Shown here: positions 26,734 to 33,863 of the stretch, piece by piece
How positions within the stretch are numbered: the stretch's first letter is position 1
How the letters are laid out: every line of letters starts with the position of its first letter
NCBI GenBank assembly: GCA_020634245.1
Contig: JACKCC010000009.1
Coordinates: 1 to 64,000 of the forward strand
Direction: 5' to 3'
DNA from: Ardenticatenaceae bacterium
GTDB taxonomy: Bacteria > Chloroflexota > Anaerolineae > Promineifilales > Promineifilaceae
Length of the DNA stretch: 64,000 nt
Translations under genes and position numbers: made by a program
The notes under the pieces: model-generated
Seen by the model: the letters and a program-made list of their open reading frames with translations, nothing else
Databases searched by the model: none
Told to the model about the DNA's origin: nothing

Positions 26734-28383
26734 CTACCAAACCTTGAATCCTGGGGATGTCAGGCTGATATTTGAAATCTGATCAATAAGCTGCGGGCCA
26801 TAAGCAATCAGCAGCAAAGCAACCGTACCAATGAGCCAGGGAACCCAGCGATCCAGCCAATCAGGCGTTTCCTGGGGATCGTGCTTGGCTTCGGCCACCG
26901 GAATAACAATGTCGGCCGCTTCGGCTTTGCGGGCAAAGGCAGTCTTGGCCACGATAACGATGAACAAGTATCCGCCAATGAACAAGATACCGCCGCCGAT
27001 ACCCACGCGCAGCAGGTGACCGCTCCATTCCTCAGGAATGTACGGAGCTAACCCCAGCGGCGTCCGGCGCGGCGCACCCAACAAGCCCACTACGTGCATG
27101 GCATTGGAGAAAATAAGCATACCGACAAACCAAATCCAGGTTTGCGCCACCGCCCACTTCGGTTTCCACAATTTCTTGTTGGTGAGGTAAGGAACCAGCC
27201 AGTAGGAAATACCCATGAAGGACATGGTAACGGCCGATGCCACGGTCAGATGAAAGTGCCCAGGAACCCAGGCCGTATTATGAACAACCAGGTTGACATT
27301 ATAGGAAGCATTCGTAATACCGCCGATACCACCAAAGAAGAACAGAATACCACCCAGCAACTGCGCTGTAACCGATGGATCATTCCAGGGCAAGGCGCGA
27401 ATCCAGCCCAGCAGCCCTTTACCGCCTCGTTTGCGTCCAGCATACTCCAGAGAAGCAATAACAGTGAAAGCTGTCAACATGGAAGGCAAGAACACAGAGT
27501 AAGTTAAAACAGCATGCAGGAATTTCCAGCCTGCAGGAACACCGGGGTCAACATATTGATGATGGAAACCCAAAGGCACAGACAGTAACAGGAAAAGCCA
27601 AAAGGCAAACCGGGCCAATGAATCGCTGAATAATTTACCACCAGCCTGTTTGGGCATCATAGCATACCAGGAAACATAGGCCGGGAGCAGCCAGAAATAA
27701 ACCAGCGGGTGGCCGGTGAACCAGAAGTAGGTTCGGGCCAACTGCGGGTCAGCACCTTCAATCAATCCCAAAGACCAGGGCAGGAGCATGGTCAGAATTT
27801 CGGCGGCAACGCCCAGGGTAGCAATCTGCCACATGACCATGGTGATAAGGCCGCCAAAAGTCATCAGCGGGGTACGTACGCCAGGATTTTCTTTACGCCA
27901 GGCGTAATAGGTGGTGTAAAAGCCCCAGCCTTCAACCCAACTACCCACAACAACCAGGGTAAGGCCGAGGTAGAAGGCCCAATGGGCTTTCATGGGCGGA
28001 TAGAAGGTGTAGAGAACAGACGCTTCGTCGAGCAGCAAAGGAATGGCTGTGGTAACTAAACCAACGACCATCATCCAGAAACCAACTCGGTTCAGGACAG
28101 GATTGCGTAACGGCCGTTTCAAACCATAAATCGTCGTCAACGTCAAAAAGCCAGTAATGAAAAAGGTCGTCCACACCAGCGCATTCAACACACCGTGCAG
28201 CGTCAAACCTTGATAATACGACTTAAACAGCGGCTGAATATACGGATATAAATCCCAGCCAGCATGCTCAAAAGCCTGCAGCGGACCAAACAACATACCA
28301 ATGGACAACGCCGCAGTAGCAAATAAAATGTGTAAGCCAATAAATTTCTTGTCGCCAGGTGATACTTCGTAATTTGCTAACAT
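26734..28383 (-). CDS. coxA: Cytochrome c oxidase subunit I, ba3-type
   Basis: The 549-residue catalytic subunit of a heme-copper oxidase has about 13 membrane helices. Key sites seen: the low-spin heme ligand region GLTLHGVLNALVW, the CuB and Tyr cross-link region WFTGHPLVYFWLLP, the CuB histidine pair GFHHQYVDPG, and the heme ligands in WVPGHFHLTVASAVTM. The overall pattern, and the small subunits upstream, fit B-family (ba3-type) oxidases that reduce oxygen to water and pump protons. It follows subunits IIa and II. AGGAGG precedes the start. Confidence 0.9.
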   Translation of the reverse strand: MLANYEVSPGDKKFIGLHILFATAALSIGMLFGPLQAFEHAGWDLYPYIQPLFKSYYQGLTLHGVLNALVWTTFFITGFLTLTTIYGLKRPLRNPVLNRVGFWMMVVGLVTTAIPLLLDEASVLYTFYPPMKAHWAFYLGLTLVVVGSWVEGWGFYTTYYAWRKENPGVRTPLMTFGGLITMVMWQIATLGVAAEILTMLLPWSLGLIEGADPQLARTYFWFTGHPLVYFWLLPAYVSWYAMMPKQAGGKLFSDSLARFAFWLFLLLSVPLGFHHQYVDPGVPAGWKFLHAVLTYSVFLPSMLTAFTVIASLEYAGRKRGGKGLLGWIRALPWNDPSVTAQLLGGILFFFGGIGGITNASYNVNLVVHNTAWVPGHFHLTVASAVTMSFMGISYWLVPYLTNKKLWKPKWAVAQTWIWFVGMLIFSNAMHVVGLLGAPRRTPLGLAPYIPEEWSGHLLRVGIGGGILFIGGYLFIVIVAKTAFARKAEAADIVIPVAEAKHDPQETPDWLDRWVPWLIGTVALLLIAYGPQLIDQISNISLTSPGFKVW

Positions 28384-28402
28384 AAGTTCCTCCTCTCCTC
28401 AA

Positions 28403-28891
28403 TTACTCCACAATTAGGGTGCCAAACATGGCCGCATGACCCAGACCGCAATATTCTGTACAGATAAAGTCATAGCGTCCCGGTTCATCAATGGTAACCG
28501 TCAATTTGGAAACCTGACCAGGCACAATCTGCACATTCAAATTTGTGTTTTGCAGCTTAAACCCATGCTGAACATCTTTACTGGTAACATAAAACGTCAC
28601 TTCAGCGCCGGCCGGAACCGTCATTTCACGGGGCAAAAACTGCCATGTCTGCGCCAGGACATATGCTTCGTATTTTTTACCTTCCTGGATGGTACGCAAC
28701 CCTGGATTTGCCCACGGACCGGATTCGGCTACCGTATTGGGATCAACACGTTGCTCCGGGCTGGGAACCTGAATACCCATAGCAAAACCGGCAACACTCA
28801 CCGCTATCGCAAAGGCAATTAACAAACCAATGCTCAAGCGAATCCAGTTCTTTTCATACGGATCAATGTTCATCGATTGTTTTGTTGTCAT
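28403..28891 (-). CDS. coxB: Cytochrome c oxidase subunit II, ba3-type
   Basis: The 162-residue protein has a single N-terminal membrane helix (about 15-38) and a periplasmic cupredoxin domain that holds the dinuclear CuA centre. The ligands are His in KDVQHGFKL and the cluster C-TEY-C-GLG-H-AA-M near the C-terminus. It accepts electrons from cytochrome c. One membrane helix, rather than two, is typical of ba3 oxidases. The true start at 28891 overlaps the subunit IIa stop as ATGA; longer readings are artefacts. Confidence 0.92.
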   Translation of the reverse strand: MTTKQSMNIDPYEKNWIRLSIGLLIAFAIAVSVAGFAMGIQVPSPEQRVDPNTVAESGPWANPGLRTIQEGKKYEAYVLAQTWQFLPREMTVPAGAEVTFYVTSKDVQHGFKLQNTNLNVQIVPGQVSKLTVTIDEPGRYDFICTEYCGLGHAAMFGTLIVE

Positions 28892-29028
28892 ACTGTCACC
28901 CCTCGTGAAAGTAGAATTACGTACACAGATCCCCAAAGTAGAATCAGTGTCAATACAAAAATCAATAATATGACTATTGTACCTTTCGGCTTGAATTCTT
29001 CGTTCTCAGAATTCTCATGTTCTTTCAT
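28888..29028 (-). CDS. Cytochrome c oxidase subunit IIa (46 residues)
   Basis: A short gene translated here directly: a charged N-terminus (MKEHENSENEEFKPKG), then one hydrophobic helix (IVILLIFVLTLILLWGSVYV) ending in LLSRGVTV. This layout matches CoxIIa of ba3 oxidases, which fills the place of the missing second helix of subunit II. AGGAGAT lies 8 nt before the ATG at 29028, and the stop overlaps the subunit II start (ATGA). It is the first gene of the IIa-II-I set. Confidence 0.85.
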   Translation of the reverse strand: MKEHENSENEEFKPKGTIVILLIFVLTLILLWGSVYVILLSRGVTV

Positions 29029-29178
29029 AGCTTATCTCCTTCAAATGACCATTCCACATGCTGTACGACAAATCCATTGTCCTCTTCATCCTTCCATTCT
29101 TTTTATATACCATCCTTCGTAAAAGTCGCCACACCTCCTGACTCCCCAATCAAGCGTTTTGAAATATTATTTCAATAA

Positions 29179-30335
29179 CTCATGTTACGCGCAGATAGCG
29201 CGAAGGTTAACATAATTATAAAATCCAGGTCTTGGAGAATCAGCCTATGAACTACAATATCCTCGACCTGTATTCAGACTATTTGTTAAGCTCATTTGGA
29301 CAAACGACAGCTACCGGACTGGCTAGATTACTTGAAGGTGAAATCAGCCATGACCAAGTCACTCGCATGCTCGCCAGTGAAAAATTGACGGCGAAGACAT
29401 GGTGGAAACTGGTCAAACCACAGGTACGGCAAATCGAACGAGAAGATGGTGTCATGATTGTCGACGATTCCATTGTGGAAAAGCCATACACAGATGAGAA
29501 TGAGATCATCTGTTGGCACTATGACCACGCCAAAGACAAAACTGTCAAAGGTATCAACTTCATTACAACCTTGTATGAAGCCCAAGGAATCGCTTTGCCA
29601 GTGTCCTTCGTGTTAGTGGCCAAGACAGAGACCTATCTTGACAAGAAAACAGGCAAAGAAAAGCGCAAAAGTGCCGTGACCAAGAATGAACACTATCGTC
29701 GCATGCTGCAGACGGCTGTAGCTAATCGCATCCCGTTCCGGTATGTGCTCAATGACGTGTGGTTTGCCTCGGCCGAAAACATGCGATTTGTGAAGTTGGA
29801 CCTGGAGAAAGAGTTCATCATGGGGCTCAAGGGCAATCGCAAGGTGGCTTTGTCCGAGGCAGATAAAGCCAATGGCCAGTATCAGCGGATTGAAGACATG
29901 AACCTACCAGAAGGCACGACCCGTATCATCTATCTGGAAGGGGTCCCATTCCCCTTACAGCTATTACGCCAGGTTTTCACAAACGGAGATGGCTCAACCG
30001 GCGTGCGTTATCTGGTAACCAGTGACTTGACCCTGAGTGCTGACCAAATCATTACAATCTACCAAAGACGGTGGAGAGTAGAAGAGTATCACCGGTCACT
30101 CAAGCAAAATATGGCGCTAACTCAATCGCCAACCCGTACCGAAACAACGCAAACGAATCATTTCGTGGCGGCGCTGTGGTCGTTTGTCAAAATGGAGTTG
30201 TTAAAGGTCCGAACAAAGAAAAATCATTATCAGTTGAAAAACCAGTTGTATTTATCCGCCTTGCAACAGGCTTTTCATGAACTGCAGCAGCTTCAGCCGG
30301 TTTCACTGGTTCAAGCTGCTACTGCGTAACATCAG
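29179..30335 (+). mobile_element. Insertion sequence copy 2 (1157 bp), same element as copy 1
   Basis: Same length and same termini as the copy at 16474-17630, flanked by a 7-bp direct repeat TCAATAA (29172-29178 and 30336-30342). The target differs from copy 1 at one base (TTAATAA), so the two are independent insertions into a TYAATAA target. It lies between the SCO1 gene and the oxidase subunit IIa gene, 150 bp upstream of the latter, and replaces the last codon of SCO1. Confidence 0.93.
29247..30329 (+). CDS. IS4/IS701-like DDE transposase (copy 2)
   Basis: The protein is identical to the transposase of copy 1: 360 residues, DDSIVEKPYT region, and YQRRWRVEEYHRSLKQN near residue 280. It is transcribed away from the oxidase genes and toward the SCO1 gene, whose end lies inside the right terminal repeat. 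No stop or frameshift is seen. Confidence 0.9.
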   Translation: MNYNILDLYSDYLLSSFGQTTATGLARLLEGEISHDQVTRMLASEKLTAKTWWKLVKPQVRQIEREDGVMIVDDSIVEKPYTDENEIICWHYDHAKDKTVKGINFITTLYEAQGIALPVSFVLVAKTETYLDKKTGKEKRKSAVTKNEHYRRMLQTAVANRIPFRYVLNDVWFASAENMRFVKLDLEKEFIMGLKGNRKVALSEADKANGQYQRIEDMNLPEGTTRIIYLEGVPFPLQLLRQVFTNGDGSTGVRYLVTSDLTLSADQIITIYQRRWRVEEYHRSLKQNMALTQSPTRTETTQTNHFVAALWSFVKMELLKVRTKKNHYQLKNQLYLSALQQAFHELQQLQPVSLVQAATA

Positions 30336-30915
30336 TCAATAAATAAGCCAAATCGTCGGCCATGTCTTGTGCTGTTGTTCCAAAAGGAAGCAGCAGTTTC
30401 AGATAACCGTCTTGATCAACTACCATCACTGTGGCCGTATGATCAATCAGATAGCCGCTGGCAGCAGTTCCCTCATGTTTTTCATAATAAATGCCGTACA
30501 AAGTAGCAATTTCGGCAATTTGTTCCGGCGTTCCGGTAACACCCAAGAAAGTGGGATCGAAATGAGCGACGTATTCTGCCAATTGTTCTGGCGTGTCTCG
30601 TTCAGGATCAACAGAAATCATGATGGTTTGGATATTTCGGGCATCCTCACCCAAAATGTCCATCGCTCCGGCAATTTCTACCAATGTGGCCGGGCAAACA
30701 TCCGGGCAGAAGGTATATCCAAAGTAAAGTACAACCAGCTTGCCTCGAAAATTGTCCAAGCTGACCCGCTGACCATTGCTGGACATCAGGGTAAAGTCGG
30801 CCGCTTCGGTATTGGATTGCAAAATGGTGCCATGAAATTCGTAAGGTGTGCAAGCCGCAAGCACGGTCGTTAACACCACCACAATCGTCAAAAAAATCAA
30901 ACTTATTCTTTTCAT
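30319..30915 (-). CDS. SCO1/SenC copper chaperone lipoprotein, last residues replaced by IS copy 2
   Basis: The 198-residue protein delivers copper to the CuA site of oxidase subunit II. It has a lipobox (VLAAC, C22), the copper-binding C70-P-D-V-C74-P motif in a thioredoxin fold, and the third ligand His159 in LIDHTATVMV. The final residues TDVTQ come from the IS right end; the restored ancestral frame would end AYLLK. It starts 1 nt after the heme A synthase stop. The insertion probably leaves the chaperone working. Confidence 0.9.
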   Translation of the reverse strand: MKRISLIFLTIVVVLTTVLAACTPYEFHGTILQSNTEAADFTLMSSNGQRVSLDNFRGKLVVLYFGYTFCPDVCPATLVEIAGAMDILGEDARNIQTIMISVDPERDTPEQLAEYVAHFDPTFLGVTGTPEQIAEIATLYGIYYEKHEGTAASGYLIDHTATVMVVDQDGYLKLLLPFGTTAQDMADDLAYLLTDVTQ

Positions 30916-30916
30916 C

Positions 30917-31864
30917 TTAGCTCGCCCCTATCGTAATTGGTTTGGTGACGGGTTGCGAGGATTCGGCCAGGGTAACGGCCGTTAACAAAATCAACGTAAT
31001 CCACACCAACACCGCCAATAGCAAATGAATCAACTGCATCCAAACCGGAACCAACAAAACCAGATTCAGCACACCAGCCCCCAACTGAATCACATACAAT
31101 ATCCGCAGCGCCCAACTCGCCCGATTCACAAACACACCGGGTCGAGCTGCATTCAACTGCTGCGCCAGAAATATCAAATACGCGCCCACGCCCACCGCCA
31201 CAAACGGGTGCCACACACGCAGGCGAATCAGAAAATGAGAAGACGCCTCAAAATCCTGCTGCAACCCCTGAGCTAACGATTCCGATGGAAACAACGTATC
31301 ACCCAAAGCAGTTACCGACCCTGCCATACTCATGACCATCACACCAACAAGCCCTAACAGCAGCGCCCCGAAAACCCAGCCCTGGTTGCGCAGGCTAAAC
31401 GATTTGCCACCAGCCGACCACCAGGCCGCCAGCGCAATAAAAGCCAACAAAACAAATGTGTTCAGCAAATGAACACCCATTACCACCACCCGCGCTGTGG
31501 AAATATTTCCGGCCACCCACTCAAACAGCACCAGACTGGCCCCAACCAGCGATTCCGAAATCATAAACAGCATAGCGCCACCTGCGGCCAACCGGACATG
31601 ATGACCCTTGGAATAAGCGCGTCTAGCCCAAAGAAACAGACCCAGTACCAGCAAAAAAGCCAGCCCACTGGTCAACCGATGCGAAAACTCAACAATCGTT
31701 TCAATAGCTGGTTCACGAGGAATCACAACGCCGTTACACAATGGCCAATGGCTGCCACAACCCGCGCCAGAACCGGTCGCCCGCACGTAAGCGCCCCAAA
31801 CAACGACCGCTACATTATAAGCCAAGACCCCCCAAGCAAATTTTGAAAAACGATTTTGTTTCAT
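30917..31864 (-). CDS. ctaA: Heme A synthase (CtaA/Cox15)
   Basis: This is the eight-helix membrane enzyme that oxidises heme O to heme A for the oxidase. The 315-residue protein shows the Cys pair of CtaA (GAGCGSHWPLCNG), the heme-ligand region VEFSHRLTSGLAF, and a later His in RLRVWHPFVAVGVGAYL. ATG at 31864 is chosen; a TTG at 31924 would abut the upstream stop. No heme O synthase (ctaB) gene is in the window, so that step must be encoded elsewhere. The presence of CtaA supports an a-type heme in the neighbouring oxidase. Confidence 0.9.
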   Translation of the reverse strand: MKQNRFSKFAWGVLAYNVAVVVWGAYVRATGSGAGCGSHWPLCNGVVIPREPAIETIVEFSHRLTSGLAFLLVLGLFLWARRAYSKGHHVRLAAGGAMLFMISESLVGASLVLFEWVAGNISTARVVVMGVHLLNTFVLLAFIALAAWWSAGGKSFSLRNQGWVFGALLLGLVGVMVMSMAGSVTALGDTLFPSESLAQGLQQDFEASSHFLIRLRVWHPFVAVGVGAYLIFLAQQLNAARPGVFVNRASWALRILYVIQLGAGVLNLVLLVPVWMQLIHLLLAVLVWITLILLTAVTLAESSQPVTKPITIGAS

Positions 31865-31924
31865 ATGATTCTCGTCCAAGACCTGCCAGGTTTTATGCAA
31901 CCTTTCCGGTCTGAAAGATTTCAA

Positions 31925-32599
31925 TCATGGCGCATAACAAAGAAAATAATGCGCCGCCTCATACGCTACACTATTAACACCCTGACTGTTGATCACCTCT
32001 TCTGCCAGTACACCCAGATGGCGCAAAATCCGCTCCGAATCAGGCGTCATAGTCTGGTAGCGATATTCTCCTCGAATGATGCCCCAGCCATCAACCAGAA
32101 CAAACGCCGGATCAAAACTGAAGCTGCCATCCTCATTCGCTTCATAATACGTTTCAAAACCACCGCCAATGACAAACTTCATCATCGTCGGATCAGACAA
32201 GGTCACAAAACGCCAGACAGCCGGGTCAGCCCCGACCGACTGAGCATAAGCCTGGAGTGCTTTCGGTGTATCTCGCTCTGGGTCAAAGGAAATCGTGACC
32301 AGGGAAACATCTATATCGCCTAATTCGACCGTGTCCAATTGATTCTGGATTTCACGCATCGTCTGATTCATTTGTTCGCAGCCCGTCGAGCAGTTGGTAT
32401 AAGTGAAGTTATACAACACGAACTGACCACGCAGGTCTTCGTTGGTCAGCCGCTCACCATCCTGATCGACAGCCAGAAAGCCAGGAGCTAATCGAATACG
32501 CGGCAGCACCTGCACCGGCTGAAATACCTTAAAAGCAAACGCACTGCCAACGACAAGGATGATCAGTGTATACAGACCGTACAGGAAGAACCGTTTCAT
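31925..32599 (-). CDS. SCO1/SenC-like protein lacking the conserved histidine
   Basis: A 224-residue thioredoxin-fold protein with one N-terminal membrane anchor. C70-S-T-G-C74 fits the SCO CxxxC pair, and TISFDPERDTP is typical of the family. However, the copper-ligating His found in the neighbouring SCO1 (DHTATVMVVD) is replaced (SFDPAFVLVD). It may act as a thiol oxidoreductase for CuA cysteines rather than as a copper donor; this is inference. It overlaps the upstream receiver gene as ATGA. Confidence 0.8.
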   Translation of the reverse strand: MKRFFLYGLYTLIILVVGSAFAFKVFQPVQVLPRIRLAPGFLAVDQDGERLTNEDLRGQFVLYNFTYTNCSTGCEQMNQTMREIQNQLDTVELGDIDVSLVTISFDPERDTPKALQAYAQSVGADPAVWRFVTLSDPTMMKFVIGGGFETYYEANEDGSFSFDPAFVLVDGWGIIRGEYRYQTMTPDSERILRHLGVLAEEVINSQGVNSVAYEAAHYFLCYAP

Positions 32600-32958
32600 A
32601 TGACTGCTTCCTCTCCGGATGTTGGTGACTGTACAGCTTGCAGCAGGTCATCGGCCGTTACGTTGACAATTTGCTGCCGCTTATGAATGATCATTCTGTT
32701 TTGGGCCAACGTAAGGTAAATCACTTTAATATCCCGATCGGCAGTTTCCAGTAAAGGTGCCAGATCGTTTTCATGCAAGTCGGCGGAATCATGGTCGATA
32801 ATAAGAACGTCTGGCTGCTCACGAGCCATGATTTCACGTGCTTTGTTCCAACTCCTCACTGAACCCACGACAACCAAATTGGATTGCTCGCCAAGAAGGT
32901 GGGTAATGCCATCGTGAAAAAGGTGATGACGGCCAATAATCAAAACACGTATCGCCAT
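32596..32958 (-). CDS. Degenerate receiver-domain protein overlapping the SCO-like gene
   Basis: The 120-residue protein aligns with NarL-type receivers: IGRHHLFHDGITHLL corresponds to ADDHHLFRDGLARIL of the regulator at 33210, and VLIIDHDSADL holds an Asp at position 55. The acidic pair needed for magnesium binding is replaced by Gly-Arg, so normal phosphorylation is doubtful. There is no output domain. Its ATGA overlap with the SCO-like gene implies a link to oxidase assembly or its control. Confidence 0.7.
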   Translation of the reverse strand: MAIRVLIIGRHHLFHDGITHLLGEQSNLVVVGSVRSWNKAREIMAREQPDVLIIDHDSADLHENDLAPLLETADRDIKVIYLTLAQNRMIIHKRQQIVNVTADDLLQAVQSPTSGEEAVI

Positions 32959-33017
32959 AACCTTAAGTATAGGACATGTTTATCGGCCTGCCGTCAATCG
33001 AATGGGGATAAATCAAC

Positions 33018-33043
33018 AAAAAAAGGCTACTGAAATAGTAGCC
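33018..33043 (-). terminator. Rho-independent terminator after the NarL-type regulator at 33210
   Basis: On the minus strand, GGCTACT and AGTAGCC (33037-33043 and 33025-33031) form a 7-bp stem with a 5-nt loop followed by seven T. It ends the kinase/regulator transcript coming from 35764-33210 and insulates the respiratory block below it. Confidence 0.8.
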
Positions 33044-33090
33044 ATTTGGGTATTGTTTTTACCTGTTCATTAACCCAAATGGGTTAATGA
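33041..33090. promoter_or_regulatory. Overlapping inverted repeats built on ACCCAAATGGGT
   Basis: TCATTAACCC (33067-33076) and GGGTTAATGA (33081-33090) form a perfect 10-bp inverted repeat with an AAAT spacer. Its core ACCCAAATGG (33073-33082) also pairs with CCATTTGGGT at 33042-33051, giving two competing structures. It lies about 110 bp upstream of the receiver/SCO/ctaA/SCO/oxidase genes, so it may be an operator or a leader switch for them. Confidence 0.4.
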
Positions 33091-33209
33091 AACCACAAAC
33101 CAAAAGGTTTTTGATGAAAAATGCGCTGTCTCGGTGTGATGTATTAAGGGGAAACGAGGGAACCATATCCTTCTAATTTAGACGACTTTCCCGTTTTCAC
33201 CTGATCGAA

Positions 33210-33863
33210 TCATACGTTGCGCTTTGCCAAACCGTGGCGAACGGCCCAGGCGGCAGCCTCAACCCGACTGCGCAAATCGAGTTTTTCCAAAATCCGGTGC
33301 AGATGAACTTTGACGGTATGGGGCGAAAGGGCTAATTGCACGCCGATTTCCTTGTTGCTTAATCCCTGAGTCAGTAAATGTAATATTTCCTGCTCACGAT
33401 CTGTAAGCTCGTCCAATTTAGGCGATCGTTTTGGGGCTTCAGGCATTTCCGAAAATTTGTCGAATAGTTTAGCGGCCATGACCGGCGCGATGATGGCTTC
33501 GCCTGCATAGACGCGCCGCACGGCATCATTCAGTTGTTCGCTGGTGGAATCTTTGAGCAGGTAACCGCGGGCACCGGAACGGATGGCGGAAAACAGATCG
33601 CTTTCTCGTTCCGATACGGTGAGCATGAGAATGCGGGCTTCGGAGTCATTCTGCCTAATTTGCTGGGTCGCGCCAACGCCGCCAATGCCAGGCATGTTGA
33701 CATCGAGGAGGATGACGTCGGGCTGGTGGTGGGAGACGGCCGTTACCGCATCCTCACCGCTGCTGACCGAAGCAACCACTTCCAAATCAGGGTAACCATT
33801 CAAAATGCGAGCCAGACCATCGCGAAAAAGATGATGATCATCAGCCAGAACAATCCGAATCAT
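33210..33863 (-). CDS. NarL/LuxR-type response regulator
   Basis: A 217-residue regulator with receiver residues D8, D9 and phospho-acceptor D54 (VILLDVNMPGIGG), then the LuxR helix-turn-helix (LTDREQEILHLLTQGLSNKE, VKVHLHRILEKL). Its start overlaps the stop of the GAF kinase gene as ATGA, so the two are a translationally coupled pair. Its closeness to the respiratory genes makes them plausible targets. Confidence 0.9.
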   Translation of the reverse strand: MIRIVLADDHHLFRDGLARILNGYPDLEVVASVSSGEDAVTAVSHHQPDVILLDVNMPGIGGVGATQQIRQNDSEARILMLTVSERESDLFSAIRSGARGYLLKDSTSEQLNDAVRRVYAGEAIIAPVMAAKLFDKFSEMPEAPKRSPKLDELTDREQEILHLLTQGLSNKEIGVQLALSPHTVKVHLHRILEKLDLRSRVEAAAWAVRHGLAKRNV

